Below are positions 1 through 11,603 of a stretch of 49,845 bases of DNA, one piece after another. This DNA is from Magnetococcales bacterium (GTDB lineage: Bacteria > Pseudomonadota > Magnetococcia > Magnetococcales > UBA8363). The notes beneath the pieces were generated by a model. The model made no database searches and had not been told where the DNA came from. It saw nothing but the letters and a program-made list of their open reading frames with translations. Position numbers and translations under genes: made by a program. Positions within the stretch are counted from its first letter, which is position 1; each line of letters starts with the position of its first letter. The stretch covers positions 1 through 49,845 of the forward strand of contig JACSDG010000015.1 in the NCBI GenBank assembly GCA_015660855.1, written 5' to 3'.

Positions 1-52
1 GGGGGCGAAGCCCCCAAGGTTTTGATTTCTGCCCGGAGGGCATGATGTTCCG
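1..52 (+). repeat. Partial copy (3' module) of the G-rich hairpin repeat
   Basis: The window opens inside a repeat. A GGGGGC-GAA-GCCCCC hairpin (1-15) is followed by AAGGTTTTGATTT and a second small hairpin, TGCCC-GGA-GGGCA, then ATGATGTTCC. The same right-hand module occurs near 8870-8930, 16545-16575, 34500-34555 and 40230-40275. The left part lies outside the window. Confidence 0.8.
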
Positions 53-143
53 ATAAATTGTCATTTCTGACTTCTAGAAAAGTATCGTAAATTCAAACTG
101 TTGAAACTTGCGTGTAACGGTATGCCTTTAACCACCACAATGT

Positions 144-1646
144 TTACCACATCCCATCCTGTCCCTGGTCCGGCAGTCCCCTTGGCCACAGTTTCAAAGG
201 TTCGGGTGGTCGCTGCCGCAGGGCCGTCGCAGAGCAGGCCCCCTTGGCAATGTAGGACAGTGCCGTAGCCAGGGAAGATTCAGACGCATCCCCCAACTCA
301 TGAGCCATGTCATCTTTGGCACTACATGTGGGGGCAAGGCCATTATAATAGTCAGCCTCGCGGTTGGCGTTCATGATCTCAAAAGAGACCGCAGCCAATA
401 CTTGGTCGGCGAACGGTACCAAATCCATACCTACAGGTTTGCCGCACGTCGTGGAACCCACCGTCACTACAGTAACGTAAGGCTTTAGTCCCTGAATGAC
501 CATTTCACTGGCGGAACAGGTCGAAGACGTGGTGATGACAATCACCCGGGAAAGATTAAGGTCGGTGGACAATCGCGTATAACTTAAATAGTTATCAGAG
601 GTGTTATGGCGATCGTTATAACGCATGATGGCAAAGATATCTTTGTCCGAGGCGTCCCGCAGCAAACTCGCCAAATAGGCGGCGACATCAATCAAACCGC
701 CGCTGTTATATCTTAGATCAAGTATTATTTCAGTGACCCCGTTGTCCTTGAAGGTTGCAAACGCTTTTGCCAAAGAAAGGTAAGAAGCGTTGGTAAAGGA
801 ATCATAAACCAAATAGGCGATTTTTGTTCCCCCCTGCTGCATCACCTGACTGACTTGCACCGCATCCAAAGAAAAAGTGCTTTTGACCAGCTTGAATTCC
901 ATTTCGGTGGCACCATCGCGCTGTATCATCAACGTGACTTCCACCCCGGCGGCATCGGCACCAAAAGCATCGTCCCATCCTTTGCTGGCGTTGATTTCGG
1001 CGACGGTGCGACCGTTGATTTTTAAAATGCGATCACCCCGGCGAATGCCCTTCTTGGCCGCTGGAGAGTCGGAAAAAACTTGCCTGATCCACAGCTTTGC
1101 GTCACTGTCCTGGGAGGTGCGAACGCCAATGCCGGTAAACTCGCCCGTCGATAAATGTGCGGTGAGTTCCTCCATGGAGATGATATAGCTCCACTTGTCC
1201 CGTTCACTGAAACGGGCCGCTTCCAATAATTCCTCCGGCGAAGCATACCTACTGGCGTCAAGATTGGAAGGAATGCGATCGTACCACAAATACCATTCAC
1301 GCATCCGGCGCAACACAAATTCATTTTTCTCTACCGTGGTCCAGGTATTTCCAGTTGCCGCCGATGCCCCTCCGAAACTTTCATCCGCGCTTCGTCCAAC
1401 ACTCCCGCTATCACCACCACTACCACCCCTACTGCTACTTCCATCGCCACTACCACTACCACCACAACCACTGGCCAATAAAATCGTCCAGAAGCCCCAT
1501 GCCAACACCGCCAGAATTCGGAAACACGCGACCAACCCGAACCCTTTCCTGACAACGGCAACTCGAACACATTCCTTGATGCAAGATTGGGATTCTTGCC
1601 TGGAAGTTTCTGTTATATCACCCGCTATTAAAAAAAGATTCATCAT
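144..1646 (-). CDS. S41-family (C-terminal processing type) peptidase lipoprotein
   Basis: Predicted periplasmic, lipid-anchored serine protease. A hydrophobic stretch ends in a lipobox (LASGC, Cys61), followed by a Gly/Ser-rich tether (62-100). A PDZ-like domain (about 165-245, with GIGV and RRGDRILKINGR) precedes the S41 core: LDLRYNSGG near 310-317, the Ser-containing STCSASEM near 375-382 and the general-base Lys in CGKPVG (Lys403). These are the hallmarks of the Ser/Lys dyad family. The ATG at 1646 directly abuts the upstream stop codon, so translation may be coupled. However, 56 residues before the lipobox is long, and a TTG near 1535 would give a normal 24-residue lipoprotein signal. 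The substrate is unknown. Confidence 0.85.
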   Translation of the reverse strand: MMNLFLIAGDITETSRQESQSCIKECVRVAVVRKGFGLVACFRILAVLAWGFWTILLASGCGGSGSGDGSSSRGGSGGDSGSVGRSADESFGGASAATGNTWTTVEKNEFVLRRMREWYLWYDRIPSNLDASRYASPEELLEAARFSERDKWSYIISMEELTAHLSTGEFTGIGVRTSQDSDAKLWIRQVFSDSPAAKKGIRRGDRILKINGRTVAEINASKGWDDAFGADAAGVEVTLMIQRDGATEMEFKLVKSTFSLDAVQVSQVMQQGGTKIAYLVYDSFTNASYLSLAKAFATFKDNGVTEIILDLRYNSGGLIDVAAYLASLLRDASDKDIFAIMRYNDRHNTSDNYLSYTRLSTDLNLSRVIVITTSSTCSASEMVIQGLKPYVTVVTVGSTTCGKPVGMDLVPFADQVLAAVSFEIMNANREADYYNGLAPTCSAKDDMAHELGDASESSLATALSYIAKGACSATALRQRPPEPLKLWPRGLPDQGQDGMW

Positions 1647-2918
1647 TTAAAGTGTCTCTATGAAGGCCATAACCTTCCAAATTTTTTTTTCCGGCAGGAA
1701 ACTTGAAAAAGAAGGCATTTCCGTGTCAAGCATTTTTCCCCCCTCGGCAATGGTCCAAAACAGATAGGCATCTTTTTGCAAAATTCCTTCACCGGCAACG
1801 TCCAACCGTCCTGGGACATGCCGCAGAGAGGGAGAGTCGGGACCAAACCCTTTGCCATCGTGACCATGGCAGCGTTCGCAAAATTCTTTAAAAATTTGCC
1901 GTCCCTCGTCAATACCGTCCAAGTCCATGGAAAATCTGTTGAGTTTGGCAGGTGTGTTCATGCAGCTGCCCAGATAATTTTTGCAATAATAGCCATCCAT
2001 GTTGTTCGCGAAATAATATTCGCGGCGCAAAACACGGATTTTTTTTTGATTTTGCTGTTTTTTCTCCAAATCAGAAGCATCTTGCACAGGGGGAACGACG
2101 GCAATGGGGACCGCCTGAGGGAATTCATGCTCCCGGGAAAAATGCGTTTGGGTCGCTACAATATAAGACAACCCGGCACCCAACGCCAAGAATACCCCTA
2201 CCGACACCATGGACCAAGCCAAAACTGACCGGCGGAAATTTTTTTTCGGGCGTTTCGTGGAAAGATTCCGGGGAAAAGCCACCGGGGGAGAAAAGGATGG
2301 GGAGGGTTTGGGAGGATTTGGCTCGGCTCCCGTTTGTAACCTGGACGCAAATTCTATGGCTGTATCCAGGGTCTGTCCCGCCACGGGCGAAGAAAGATTT
2401 CCACCATCCAGGATGACTTTGTAAACACTGACCAACGGGTTTTTGTCAATCAACCCATCGGCCAACAAAACAATATAAAAATCAACCAGAAATTTAGCGA
2501 AAATCAATACTTTCGCTGGATCGGCATGCTTGCGTTCATACCAAACAAGAAAGTCGTACAATTCGACAGAGGTGGCCTGGGTCATGGCTTTCTGCTTTCC
2601 CGTTAAAAAACGGGCCAGAACGACAATATTTCCGGCGGCAGCCCTTTTTTCTGAGGCACGACCGGTTTTATCCAGATATGCAAAAAAGGCCTGCTGGCAT
2701 AACTCGGGAACGGAAGCCGTCGTCGTTCTGACCCATTCCCCCCGACGATCCATTCCTCGGCGACGTTTCGATTCATCCGCAGGTTGGTTGCGGCGATCCC
2801 CTGTCTCCCGCCGCAGATCCTCGGACGAAGGTGATTCCGACGACGACCCGTCCCGGGCAACAGTTCTGTCCGACCACGGATCCTGACCCTCCCCACCCCT
2901 GATTTGCAGTTTATCCAA
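1647..2918 (-). CDS. Membrane-anchored c-type cytochrome with a helical N-terminal domain
   Basis: 423 residues from a TTG start (GAGG six bases upstream). A charged N-terminus leads into a helical domain (about 70-165) whose spacing (FLVWYERK, FLVDFYIVLLADGLIDKNP) resembles the core-binding domain of tyrosine recombinases. A Pro-rich linker and one membrane helix (about 233-255) follow. The C-terminal class I cytochrome c domain has the haem motif CERCH (347-351) and a probable Met ligand in TEMPSF (Met401). It is probably anchored with the haem outside the cytoplasmic membrane. It abuts the S41 protease gene, suggesting one transcript. The electron partner and the role of the N-terminal domain are unknown. 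The haem call is firm, the rest inference. Confidence 0.72.
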   Translation of the reverse strand: MDKLQIRGGEGQDPWSDRTVARDGSSSESPSSEDLRRETGDRRNQPADESKRRRGMDRRGEWVRTTTASVPELCQQAFFAYLDKTGRASEKRAAAGNIVVLARFLTGKQKAMTQATSVELYDFLVWYERKHADPAKVLIFAKFLVDFYIVLLADGLIDKNPLVSVYKVILDGGNLSSPVAGQTLDTAIEFASRLQTGAEPNPPKPSPSFSPPVAFPRNLSTKRPKKNFRRSVLAWSMVSVGVFLALGAGLSYIVATQTHFSREHEFPQAVPIAVVPPVQDASDLEKKQQNQKKIRVLRREYYFANNMDGYYCKNYLGSCMNTPAKLNRFSMDLDGIDEGRQIFKEFCERCHGHDGKGFGPDSPSLRHVPGRLDVAGEGILQKDAYLFWTIAEGGKMLDTEMPSFSSFLPEKKIWKVMAFIETL

Positions 2919-2954
2919 AACAGCCTCACATGATTTTTAAATTATTCAGGTCAG

Positions 2955-3794
2955 TTACAAGGAATCGCCAATGGCGTAAGGTGATGGCTCAGGCCCGCGG
3001 TTGCTGTAGGTGTAGCCGGAAAAAGTTCCCTTTTTGGCCAATAATCCGATACGCGCATGGTCGGGGATGGGGATGGCAATTTCCTCGATTTCCTGGAAGC
3101 CACACATTTCCAACCAGCTCAATACGGCTTTTCGTGACGGAAGATGGGAGACGTTGCTCTGAATCGAAAGCGATTGTTCCGGTTCCGGTACCACCTTGCT
3201 TAAAATCAACTGTTGGTCATTTTCCCCCGTTCTGAGGCAGAGTTGCGACTTGGGCCAAAGAATTTCAACGCAATTGTGATTTTTCAACGCGGGATGCCGT
3301 GTCAAAGATGTTTCCAGTAACAACAGTCCTCCGGGTTGCAACAGGTTAAACAAACGTTTGATGAACCGCAAAGGTTCTGGATTATGATAAAGTACTCCGG
3401 TGCACCAGATAAGGTCAAAACGGCCCAATGCTTTCAATTCATCAGGGGCCAGATAGAGTATGTTGCCTTCCTTATAGGATTTTCCAGGTAAAACGATGGA
3501 TTGAAACCAGGAGGGAAGGTGTTGCCTTGGGGTGATGGAATGGGAGGTGACGTTGAGCGTATATTCGGCTGGGATATCCATCATGACCAAAGACTCAGGC
3601 CCCAGCGATGCCAGTCGGTGGGAATCCTTTCCATCCTTGGGACCGATTTCCAAAACCCTTTGGCCATGAAGGTCGGGTTTTATGCGGGTCAGGGCATCAA
3701 ACATCACCGTTCGGTAATTGGGCAGATCAAAAGGGGTCAGCAAACCCAGTTTTTCCAATAGGGGCCTTACAGCCCTTTTCAAGGATCGTATCAT
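2955..3794 (-). CDS. Class I SAM-dependent methyltransferase
   Basis: 279 residues. Motif I is VLEIGPKDGKDS (about 47-58), motif II lies near MMDIP (71-75), and FDLIWCTGVLYHNPEPLRF followed by LLQPGGLLLLET matches motifs IV and V of the Rossmann methyltransferase fold. The general pattern recalls CmoB/DUF1698-type enzymes (YHNPEPL), but the substrate cannot be read from the sequence. AAGGAA sits six bases before the ATG. It lies 9 bp downstream of the maf gene on the same strand, so the two are probably co-transcribed. Confidence 0.75.
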   Translation of the reverse strand: MIRSLKRAVRPLLEKLGLLTPFDLPNYRTVMFDALTRIKPDLHGQRVLEIGPKDGKDSHRLASLGPESLVMMDIPAEYTLNVTSHSITPRQHLPSWFQSIVLPGKSYKEGNILYLAPDELKALGRFDLIWCTGVLYHNPEPLRFIKRLFNLLQPGGLLLLETSLTRHPALKNHNCVEILWPKSQLCLRTGENDQQLILSKVVPEPEQSLSIQSNVSHLPSRKAVLSWLEMCGFQEIEEIAIPIPDHARIGLLAKKGTFSGYTYSNRGPEPSPYAIGDSL

Positions 3795-3803
3795 GATGTT
3801 TCC

Positions 3804-4418
3804 TTAAGGTGATGCGCGATGGGGGTCAGCAGCCCACTGTAAAAGTACCACGGTTTCAAATAAGGGCAATCCTACAACACCCGTATAGGATCCCTCAATT
3901 CGTGCCACCAGAAAAGCCCCCAATCCCTGAATACCATAGGCACCTGCTTTGTCCATGGATTCACCGGAGGCAACGTAGGCGTCAATTTCCTGGTCGCTGG
4001 CGTTTTTCATCCAAACGGTGGTTGTTGAAACCATACTCCGGGTGAGTGGTGGATCTCCGATCACTACCGCCACGGCCGTCAATACCTGGTGGCTGCGACC
4101 CGCCAGGTATTTCAAGGTGTGCCGCGCCTGCATGCCATTCTCAGGCTTGCCGAAAACCACGCCATCCAGCGTTACCACCGTATCGGCACCCAGACACGGT
4201 TCCGGTCCGGCCCCCCATGCAGCCTTGGTGCGGGCCATGCGCTCCACATACGCGACCGGAGACTCCCCTGACCGTTGGGTTTCATCTACATCGGGGGGGA
4301 TCACGGTCGGTTCCAAACCCACCTGACGCAACAACTCCAACCGTCGGGGCGATTGTGAAGCCAAACGCAACTTTCCCAAACCTTCCAGGCCTGGGGGTCG
4401 TGAAAAATGCAATGTCAT
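3804..4418 (-). CDS. maf: Maf-like nucleoside triphosphate pyrophosphatase
   Basis: Cytoplasmic house-cleaning enzyme that hydrolyses non-canonical or surplus NTPs to NMP and pyrophosphate. Family signatures are LRLASQSPRRLELL near the start, PPDVDET, ARTKA, LGADTVV, the FGKP segment and DKAGAYGIQG. I start at ATG 4418 (204 residues, normal for Maf). A longer GTG-initiated version from 4484 adds 22 residues the family does not need. The neighbouring methyltransferase follows closely. Whether it acts on dTTP/UTP (YhdE type) or m7GTP (YceF type) is not decided by what I can see. Confidence 0.9.
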   Translation of the reverse strand: MTLHFSRPPGLEGLGKLRLASQSPRRLELLRQVGLEPTVIPPDVDETQRSGESPVAYVERMARTKAAWGAGPEPCLGADTVVTLDGVVFGKPENGMQARHTLKYLAGRSHQVLTAVAVVIGDPPLTRSMVSTTTVWMKNASDQEIDAYVASGESMDKAGAYGIQGLGAFLVARIEGSYTGVVGLPLFETVVLLQWAADPHRASP

Positions 4419-4742
4419 GGAAACCCCAAAGAAAACAGTTCCGCCCATGGTGCACCAAACCAGTATTCTGGAAAAACAGGGCACCCCCGCGCATCAAAAC
4501 CCATGCGATTTTTTTTCGCAAGACTTGGCCGGATTTCTTCCAATAGGCACTCCACAGTCCGTGACGGAGCGATGTTTTTTACTTCGCGAAGGTTCCGAAT
4601 ACGGTATGAACACTTGACGACACGGATAACCTGGACTTAATCTCCGGTTTCCAAGGCGAACCCGAGCGAATGTTGCAGTGTACGCCGTAAACCTAAGTCC
4701 ATGCGACCTAAGATGAAAACCGCCCCACGGATTTTTCCCTAA
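4419..4742. other. Intergenic region between divergent maf and polyprenyl synthase genes
   Basis: 324 bp that must contain both promoters. I see no tRNA fold, no repeat copy and no convincing -35/-10 pair. There is a near-repeat of AACCT(A/G)(G/A)ACTTA on opposite strands near 4630-4700, too weak to call an operator. Confidence 0.4.
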
Positions 4743-5792
4743 ATGGATGCTTTCGTCCAGTCTCATGCTCAAGAAGCACCCCGCCATCAGGGCCGGTCGG
4801 TTCGTAGTCAGGACCAATCGGTGCTTGACTATCTGCATGACGTCATCGGTACCGATTTGGGTGAAACCAACGAGGTCATTCTGGAAAAACTGGATTCCCA
4901 GGTTCCTTTGATTCCCGAGTTGGGTTCTCACCTGATCAACAGCGGCGGTAAACGGCTCAGGCCAATTCTGACGCTGCTGTCAACCCGTATGTTCGGTTAT
5001 CGGGGGAAACAACATCATACCCTGGCTGCCGTGGTTGAGTTTATCCATACCGCGACCCTCCTGCATGACGATGTGGTGGATGAATCCCTGACGCGCAGGG
5101 GGCGGCAGACCGCCAATGCCGTCTGGGGCAGCAAGGCTCCCGTCCTTGTCGGCGACTTTCTTTTTTCGCGTGCCTTCCAAATGCTGGTCGATCACGGTGA
5201 CCTCCGGGTTCTGAAAGTGATCGCCGACGCCTGCGCTGTCATCTCCGAAGGGGAAGTCATGCAATTGCTGGCCAGCAATAATTTGGCCACCGACGAAAAT
5301 CAATACATGGAAGTCGTCGCCAGAAAAACGGCAACTTTGTTTGCCGCCGCTGCCCGCATGGGTGCCATTCTGAATCTTCGCCCGGCAGAAGACGAAGAAA
5401 ATCTGGCACGCTACGGTCTGCTCCTGGGACAGGCCTACCAGGTTGTGGACGATACCCTCGACTATTCCGCAACGCGGGAAACCCTGGGAAAAGGGATCGG
5501 CGACGATTTCCAGGAGGGCAAGATCACTCTACCTCTGATCCATGCCTACCATCATGGTTCCGAGGAGGAACGCCGATTTTGGGTCAGTTGCATCGAAGAC
5601 AGGAACCAACCACCGGGGAGCCTTGAGCGTGCCATCGAGCTGGTTCGCCAAAGGGGGTCTCTGGACTACGCCATGGGACGCGCGCGCAGTTTGGCCGACG
5701 AGGCTGCTGCTACCGCCGTCCGTTTTCCAGCTTCACGCGAACGCGATGCCCTTGTCAAACTGGCCACTTTTTCCGTTGATCGCCACCACTGA
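4743..5792 (+). CDS. ispB: Trans-polyprenyl diphosphate synthase (IspB-like)
   Basis: Elongates FPP with isopentenyl units to make the long side chain of the respiratory quinone. 349 residues with the SGGKRLRP substrate-binding segment (about 61-68), the first aspartate-rich motif LLHDDVVDE (about 103-111) and the second VVDDTLDY with the nearby IGDDFQEGK. The length and the N-terminus before IPELGSHL match octaprenyl/heptaprenyl synthases, but chain length cannot be read reliably from motifs, so ispB is an assignment by family. There is no good Shine-Dalgarno before the ATG. A short repeat fragment follows the stop codon. Confidence 0.9.
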   Translation: MDAFVQSHAQEAPRHQGRSVRSQDQSVLDYLHDVIGTDLGETNEVILEKLDSQVPLIPELGSHLINSGGKRLRPILTLLSTRMFGYRGKQHHTLAAVVEFIHTATLLHDDVVDESLTRRGRQTANAVWGSKAPVLVGDFLFSRAFQMLVDHGDLRVLKVIADACAVISEGEVMQLLASNNLATDENQYMEVVARKTATLFAAAARMGAILNLRPAEDEENLARYGLLLGQAYQVVDDTLDYSATRETLGKGIGDDFQEGKITLPLIHAYHHGSEEERRFWVSCIEDRNQPPGSLERAIELVRQRGSLDYAMGRARSLADEAAATAVRFPASRERDALVKLATFSVDRHH

Positions 5793-5803
5793 AATTCAGG
5801 CAC

Positions 5804-5848
5804 CGTAATATTATTGTGGGGGTTCGGGGGGGATCATCCTTCCGGCAC
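5804..5848 (+). repeat. Short fragment of the G-rich hairpin repeat
   Basis: AATATTATTGTGGGGGTTCG followed by GGGGGGATCATCCTTCCGG matches the central ATTATTGCGGGGGTCCGGGGGGATCATCC module of the longer copies. It lies 12 bp after the polyprenyl synthase stop codon, in the same orientation, and may act as its transcript end. No T-run follows. Confidence 0.65.
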
Positions 5849-5854
5849 ACTAGG

Positions 5855-6331
5855 TCATCGGTGATAAGGCAACCCCTTCAAAATGCTCATGGCGCGATAG
5901 AGTTGCTCCAATAACAGCACCCGCACCAACATGTGAGGATAGGTCATCGGCCCCAAAGAAAAAACCCATGGGTTGTGATCCAGCAGCGCAGGATCCAGGC
6001 CGTCTGGGCCACCGATGACGAAGGCCAGCTGCCGCACCCCTTGTTCCATGAATTTTTCCAAACGCCGGGACAACGCTTCGGAAGACAGTGCCACCCCCCC
6101 GCTGTCCAAGGGAACCACCATGGCCCCCTCGGGAAGTTTGGCGTGGATACGTTTGGCCTCGCGGGCCATGGCCTCGGCTTTTCGTCCTCCCTGGCCGGGG
6201 TTGCGCCGTTCCTCGGCCACCTCCACCAACTCAACCGGCAGCATGCGCTGGAGACGCCCCAGATAATCCTTGGCCAGATGCGCGACCGCCGGGTCCATCC
6301 CCCGACCCACGGCGACGACGGAGAATTTCAC
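5855..6331 (-). CDS. rlmH: 23S rRNA pseudouridine-1915 N3-methyltransferase RlmH
   Basis: Methylates the modified pseudouridine at position 1915 in helix 69 of 23S rRNA on assembled 70S ribosomes; SPOUT fold. 158 residues, with LDSGGVALSSE, FVIGGPDGLDP (the knotted SAM site) and the conserved C-terminal LVRVLLLEQLYRAMSILKGL-PYH. I choose the GTG at 6331 because it overlaps the rsfS stop (GTGA) and gives the family N-terminus VKFSVVAVG. Longer versions would read into rsfS. It is the last gene of the proA-nadD-rsfS-rlmH series. Confidence 0.95.
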   Translation of the reverse strand: MKFSVVAVGRGMDPAVAHLAKDYLGRLQRMLPVELVEVAEERRNPGQGGRKAEAMAREAKRIHAKLPEGAMVVPLDSGGVALSSEALSRRLEKFMEQGVRQLAFVIGGPDGLDPALLDHNPWVFSLGPMTYPHMLVRVLLLEQLYRAMSILKGLPYHR

Positions 6332-6699
6332 CCTTCCATGGCCAGGGAGACCGATTCCGGGGTGGTCAACAGCATGGTTTTCGGACTCCAAAGTTTTTCC
6401 AGGTTGAAAAAAGATCGCGTCTGGCTTTGAAACAGGTGGACCACCACATCCCCCAGATCCAGCAACACCCAGGATGCTTCACCCATTCCCTCGGTACCCA
6501 AAACGTTGACCCGATGCGTCGTCGCCACCCGATCCACTTCATTGGCCATGGCGGCAACATGGGTACTGGATGTCCCGGTGGCCAACAGAAAAAAATCGGT
6601 AAACATGGTTCGCTCACGCAAATCGATGACCTGGATATCTAACCCCTTCTTGTCATCCAACCCCTGCTTCAAGGCATTGAGAAACGCTTCACTCTGCAT
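6328..6699 (-). CDS. rsfS: Ribosomal silencing factor RsfS
   Basis: Binds uL14 on the large subunit and blocks subunit joining when nutrients are short. 123 residues, the usual size. Family features are KKGLDIQVIDLRE, FTDFFLLATGTSSTHV, EGMGEASWVLLDLGDVVVHLF and the terminal FFNLEKLW. GGAGA precedes the ATG. Its stop overlaps the rlmH start by four bases and nadD lies 40 bp upstream. This is the common nadD-rsfS-rlmH order. Confidence 0.95.
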   Translation of the reverse strand: MQSEAFLNALKQGLDDKKGLDIQVIDLRERTMFTDFFLLATGTSSTHVAAMANEVDRVATTHRVNVLGTEGMGEASWVLLDLGDVVVHLFQSQTRSFFNLEKLWSPKTMLLTTPESVSLAMEG

Positions 6700-6738
6700 A
6701 TCATCTCCATGGAGGTCTTCCCTCCCCTTGCCCCCCGA

Positions 6739-7401
6739 CTAGGGAGCCTGAACATTATTACGATACAGACCATGGTCGTGGATATAATCCACCACCGATT
6801 CCGCAGTCAAAAAACGGATGGATCTCCCCGATTGAACCCGGCTGCGAATATCCGAAGAACTGATGGTCAACTGGGTGATGGGTAATTGAACAAACCCAAA
6901 CCGACTATCCGGAGATGCCGTCCGCAAATCGGTACGTCGATGCCGGTGCAACCATTCTTCCACTTCCCTGGAAGGCCCCGGCCCAGCCGCCGATCCAGGA
7001 CGCATCATCTGGCAAAGATGGGCAAGATCCAATAAGCTTCGCCATGATTTCCACAGGTGCAACTCGTTCAATAAATCGCTTCCCAGCAAAAAAACCGGTG
7101 CGTAGGCCGGGAAACGGGCCGCCAACTGGGTCAGGGTATCTACCGTGAAGGCGGTCGTTGATCGGACTGTTTCAATATCACACAGTTCCAGCCCCGCATC
7201 CCCGGCACAGGCAAGTCCGGTCATGGCGAGACGATGCCTGGCATCGGCCAAAAGGTCGCTTCCCTTGAAGGGGTGCCGACCGGAGGGCATGAGCAGCACT
7301 TTTTCCAATCCAAGCCCTTCCCTGGCCTCCAGGGCGGCGCGCAGATGGCCGAAGTGTGGTGGATTGAAAGCCCCGCCCAAAATGCCCAGCAAACGGCTCA
7401 T
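6739..7401 (-). CDS. nadD: Nicotinate-nucleotide adenylyltransferase
   Basis: Transfers AMP from ATP to nicotinate mononucleotide, giving deamido-NAD in NAD biosynthesis. 220 residues with the nucleotidyltransferase motif [12 protein letters not shown] (about 9-20, HxGH), the loop [18 protein letters not shown] and the [10 protein letters not shown] motif near the C-terminus. The ATG overlaps the proA stop codon (ATGA), so the genes are translationally coupled. Confidence 0.95.
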   Translation of the reverse strand: MSRLLGILGGAFNPPHFGHLRAALEAREGLGLEKVLLMPSGRHPFKGSDLLADARHRLAMTGLACAGDAGLELCDIETVRSTTAFTVDTLTQLAARFPAYAPVFLLGSDLLNELHLWKSWRSLLDLAHLCQMMRPGSAAGPGPSREVEEWLHRHRRTDLRTASPDSRFGFVQLPITQLTISSSDIRSRVQSGRSIRFLTAESVVDYIHDHGLYRNNVQAP

Positions 7402-8660
7402 CCCCGCGTTTGACCCGTTCCCATGACAATATATTTCAAGGTGGTCAATCCTTCCAGTCCCACCGGACCGCGCACATGCAGCTTGTCGGTGGAAATACCC
7501 ATTTCCGCCCCCAAACCATATTCAAAACCATCGCTGAAACGGCTGGAGGCGTTCACCATGACCGAAGAGGAATCCACCTCCCGAATAAATTGCATGGCAC
7601 GCGCATGGTTTTGGGTCACAATGACATCGGTATGCTGGGAACCATGTTTTTCAATGTGGTCTATCGCCTCTTCCAGGCTGGCTACGACCCGTATGGCAAG
7701 GATGGCATCCAAATATTCGGTATCCCAATCCGCCTCGGTGGCCGGAATGCCGCCCAACGGGGCAAGGTGACGCAACGATTCGGGGCAACACCGCATGACA
7801 CAACCCGTCTCTTTGAGCTTTTGTCCGACCACGGGGAGAAAACTTGCCGCCATGGAGGCGTGGACCAGCAGGGTTTCGGTGGCGTTGCAGACTCCGGTTC
7901 GCTGCATTTTGCCATTGAGGGTCAAGGTCACGGCCATGTCAGGATGGGCATCCTGATCGATATAGGTATGGCAGATGCCATCAAGATGTTTGATCACCGG
8001 AATGCGAGATTCGGCAATGATGCGTTCAATCAGCCCTTTGCCGCCCCTGGGGATGATGACATCCACGTAGCGATCCATGGAGAGGAGTGCCCCCACGGCG
8101 GCACGGTCGGTGGTGTTGACAAATTGCACCGCATCCTGGGGAAGTTTGGCCTTTTCCAGCCCTTCGACCAATATCTGGACGATGGCGCGATTGGAATTCA
8201 ACGCCTCCGATCCGCCGCGCAGAATGACGGCGTTTCCCGACTTGACTGCCAGGGCGGCGGCATCGGCGGTGACGTTGGGGCGTGATTCGTAAATGATGCC
8301 GATCACCCCCAGGGGTACGCGCATGCGTCCGATCAACAAACCGTTGGGACGTGGTTTCATCCCGGTGATTTCTCCCACCGGATCTTCCAGGGCAACCACC
8401 TGGATAATTCCCTCGGCCATTCCTTTGATGCGGGCATCGGTCAGGTTCAAACGGTCGAGCATGGCCGCAGACAAACCTTTTTCTTGGCCCGCATGGAGAT
8501 CCTTGGCATTTTCCTGGCGCAAACTGGCCGCACCACGCAGCAAACCATCCGCCATGGCGGTCAGAGCCGCGTTTTTGGCGGCCCCCGATACCCGCGCCAA
8601 CTGTCGTGCTGCAGATCGCGCCCGTTGGCCAATCTGGGTCATTTCCCTAACCGGATCCAT
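7398..8660 (-). CDS. proA: Gamma-glutamyl phosphate reductase
   Basis: Second step of proline synthesis: NADPH-dependent reduction of gamma-glutamyl phosphate to the semialdehyde. 420 residues, the normal length. Aldehyde-dehydrogenase-fold features include [28 protein letters not shown] and the catalytic Cys segment [17 protein letters not shown] lies eight bases before the ATG. In the usual order proB would directly precede it, but here about 460 bp of repeat DNA separates the two genes, so proA may need its own promoter or depend on readthrough. Confidence 0.96.
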   Translation of the reverse strand: MDPVREMTQIGQRARSAARQLARVSGAAKNAALTAMADGLLRGAASLRQENAKDLHAGQEKGLSAAMLDRLNLTDARIKGMAEGIIQVVALEDPVGEITGMKPRPNGLLIGRMRVPLGVIGIIYESRPNVTADAAALAVKSGNAVILRGGSEALNSNRAIVQILVEGLEKAKLPQDAVQFVNTTDRAAVGALLSMDRYVDVIIPRGGKGLIERIIAESRIPVIKHLDGICHTYIDQDAHPDMAVTLTLNGKMQRTGVCNATETLLVHASMAASFLPVVGQKLKETGCVMRCCPESLRHLAPLGGIPATEADWDTEYLDAILAIRVVASLEEAIDHIEKHGSQHTDVIVTQNHARAMQFIREVDSSSVMVNASSRFSDGFEYGLGAEMGISTDKLHVRGPVGLEGLTTLKYIVMGTGQTRG

Positions 8661-8714
8661 CGTGTTTCCTCCCGTTGCGGCCTGGGTTCATTGTGTTGCG
8701 TGGCCTGTTTGCAC

Positions 8715-8905
8715 AAGGTTGGTAACCATTCAGTCCCCCCCTCTTTTTTTAAGGTTGAAATTATTGCGGGGGTCCGGGGGGAGGTTCTCCCCCCGGCGGA
8801 GGTTTGGAGGCAGAGCCTCCAAGGTTTTTCTTTTGACTTTGATTTTGATTTTACTGCCCCCCAAGGGGGGTCTAGGGGCGCAGCCCCAGGGTTTTGATTA
8901 GGGTA
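8715..8905 (+). repeat. Full-length G-rich hairpin repeat, forward copy of the proB-proA pair
   Basis: Modules in order: left end GGTAACCATTCAGTCCCCCC (8717-8736); AAGGTTGAAATTATTGCGGGGG; hairpin CCGGGGGGAG-GTT-CTCCCCCCGG; hairpin TTGGAGGC-AGA-GCCTCCAA with a following GGTTTTT (terminator-like); a T-rich TTTTGACTTTGATTTTGATT stretch; palindrome CCCCCCAAGGGGGG; and a third hairpin GGGGC-GCA-GCCCC before AGGGTTTTGATT. The orientation is opposite to the flanking pro genes. Confidence 0.85.
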
Positions 8906-8914
8906 TAATATTCA

Positions 8915-9112
8915 TGATGCCCTTCAGGCAAGAACCAAAACCTTGGGGGCTTCGCCCCCAAACCCCCATAGACAATGAAGCTTTTTGTTTAAATTCAAAA
9001 ACAAAACCTTGGAGGCTCCGCCTCCAAACCTCCGCCGGGGGGGATGATCCCCCCCGGACCCCCGCAATAGTTTCAACCTTAAAGGAAAAGGGGGGGACTG
9101 AGCGGTTGCAAA
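8915..9112 (-). repeat. Full-length G-rich hairpin repeat, reverse copy of the proB-proA pair
   Basis: Inverted relative to the copy at 8715-8905, so the two form a long interrupted palindrome facing across about 10 bp with a TATAAT-like core (8902-8907). Read on the minus strand it starts 13 bp after the proB stop: GGGGG run, AACTATTGCGGGGGTCC, GGGGGGATCATCCCCCC hairpin, TTGGAGGC-GGA-GCCTCCAA hairpin (9009-9027), T-rich spacer, TTGGGGGC-GAA-GCCCCCAA hairpin (8943-8961) with GGTTTTGG, and the terminal TGCCTGAAGGGCATCATG. Confidence 0.85.
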
Positions 9113-9124
9113 GGTTGTCAACCA

Positions 9125-11603
<2,479 letters not shown>

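Noticed and set aside
4494-4931. Minus-strand open frame across the maf-ispB gap
   Set aside because: It overlaps the ispB 5' end and shows no family features or ribosome site.
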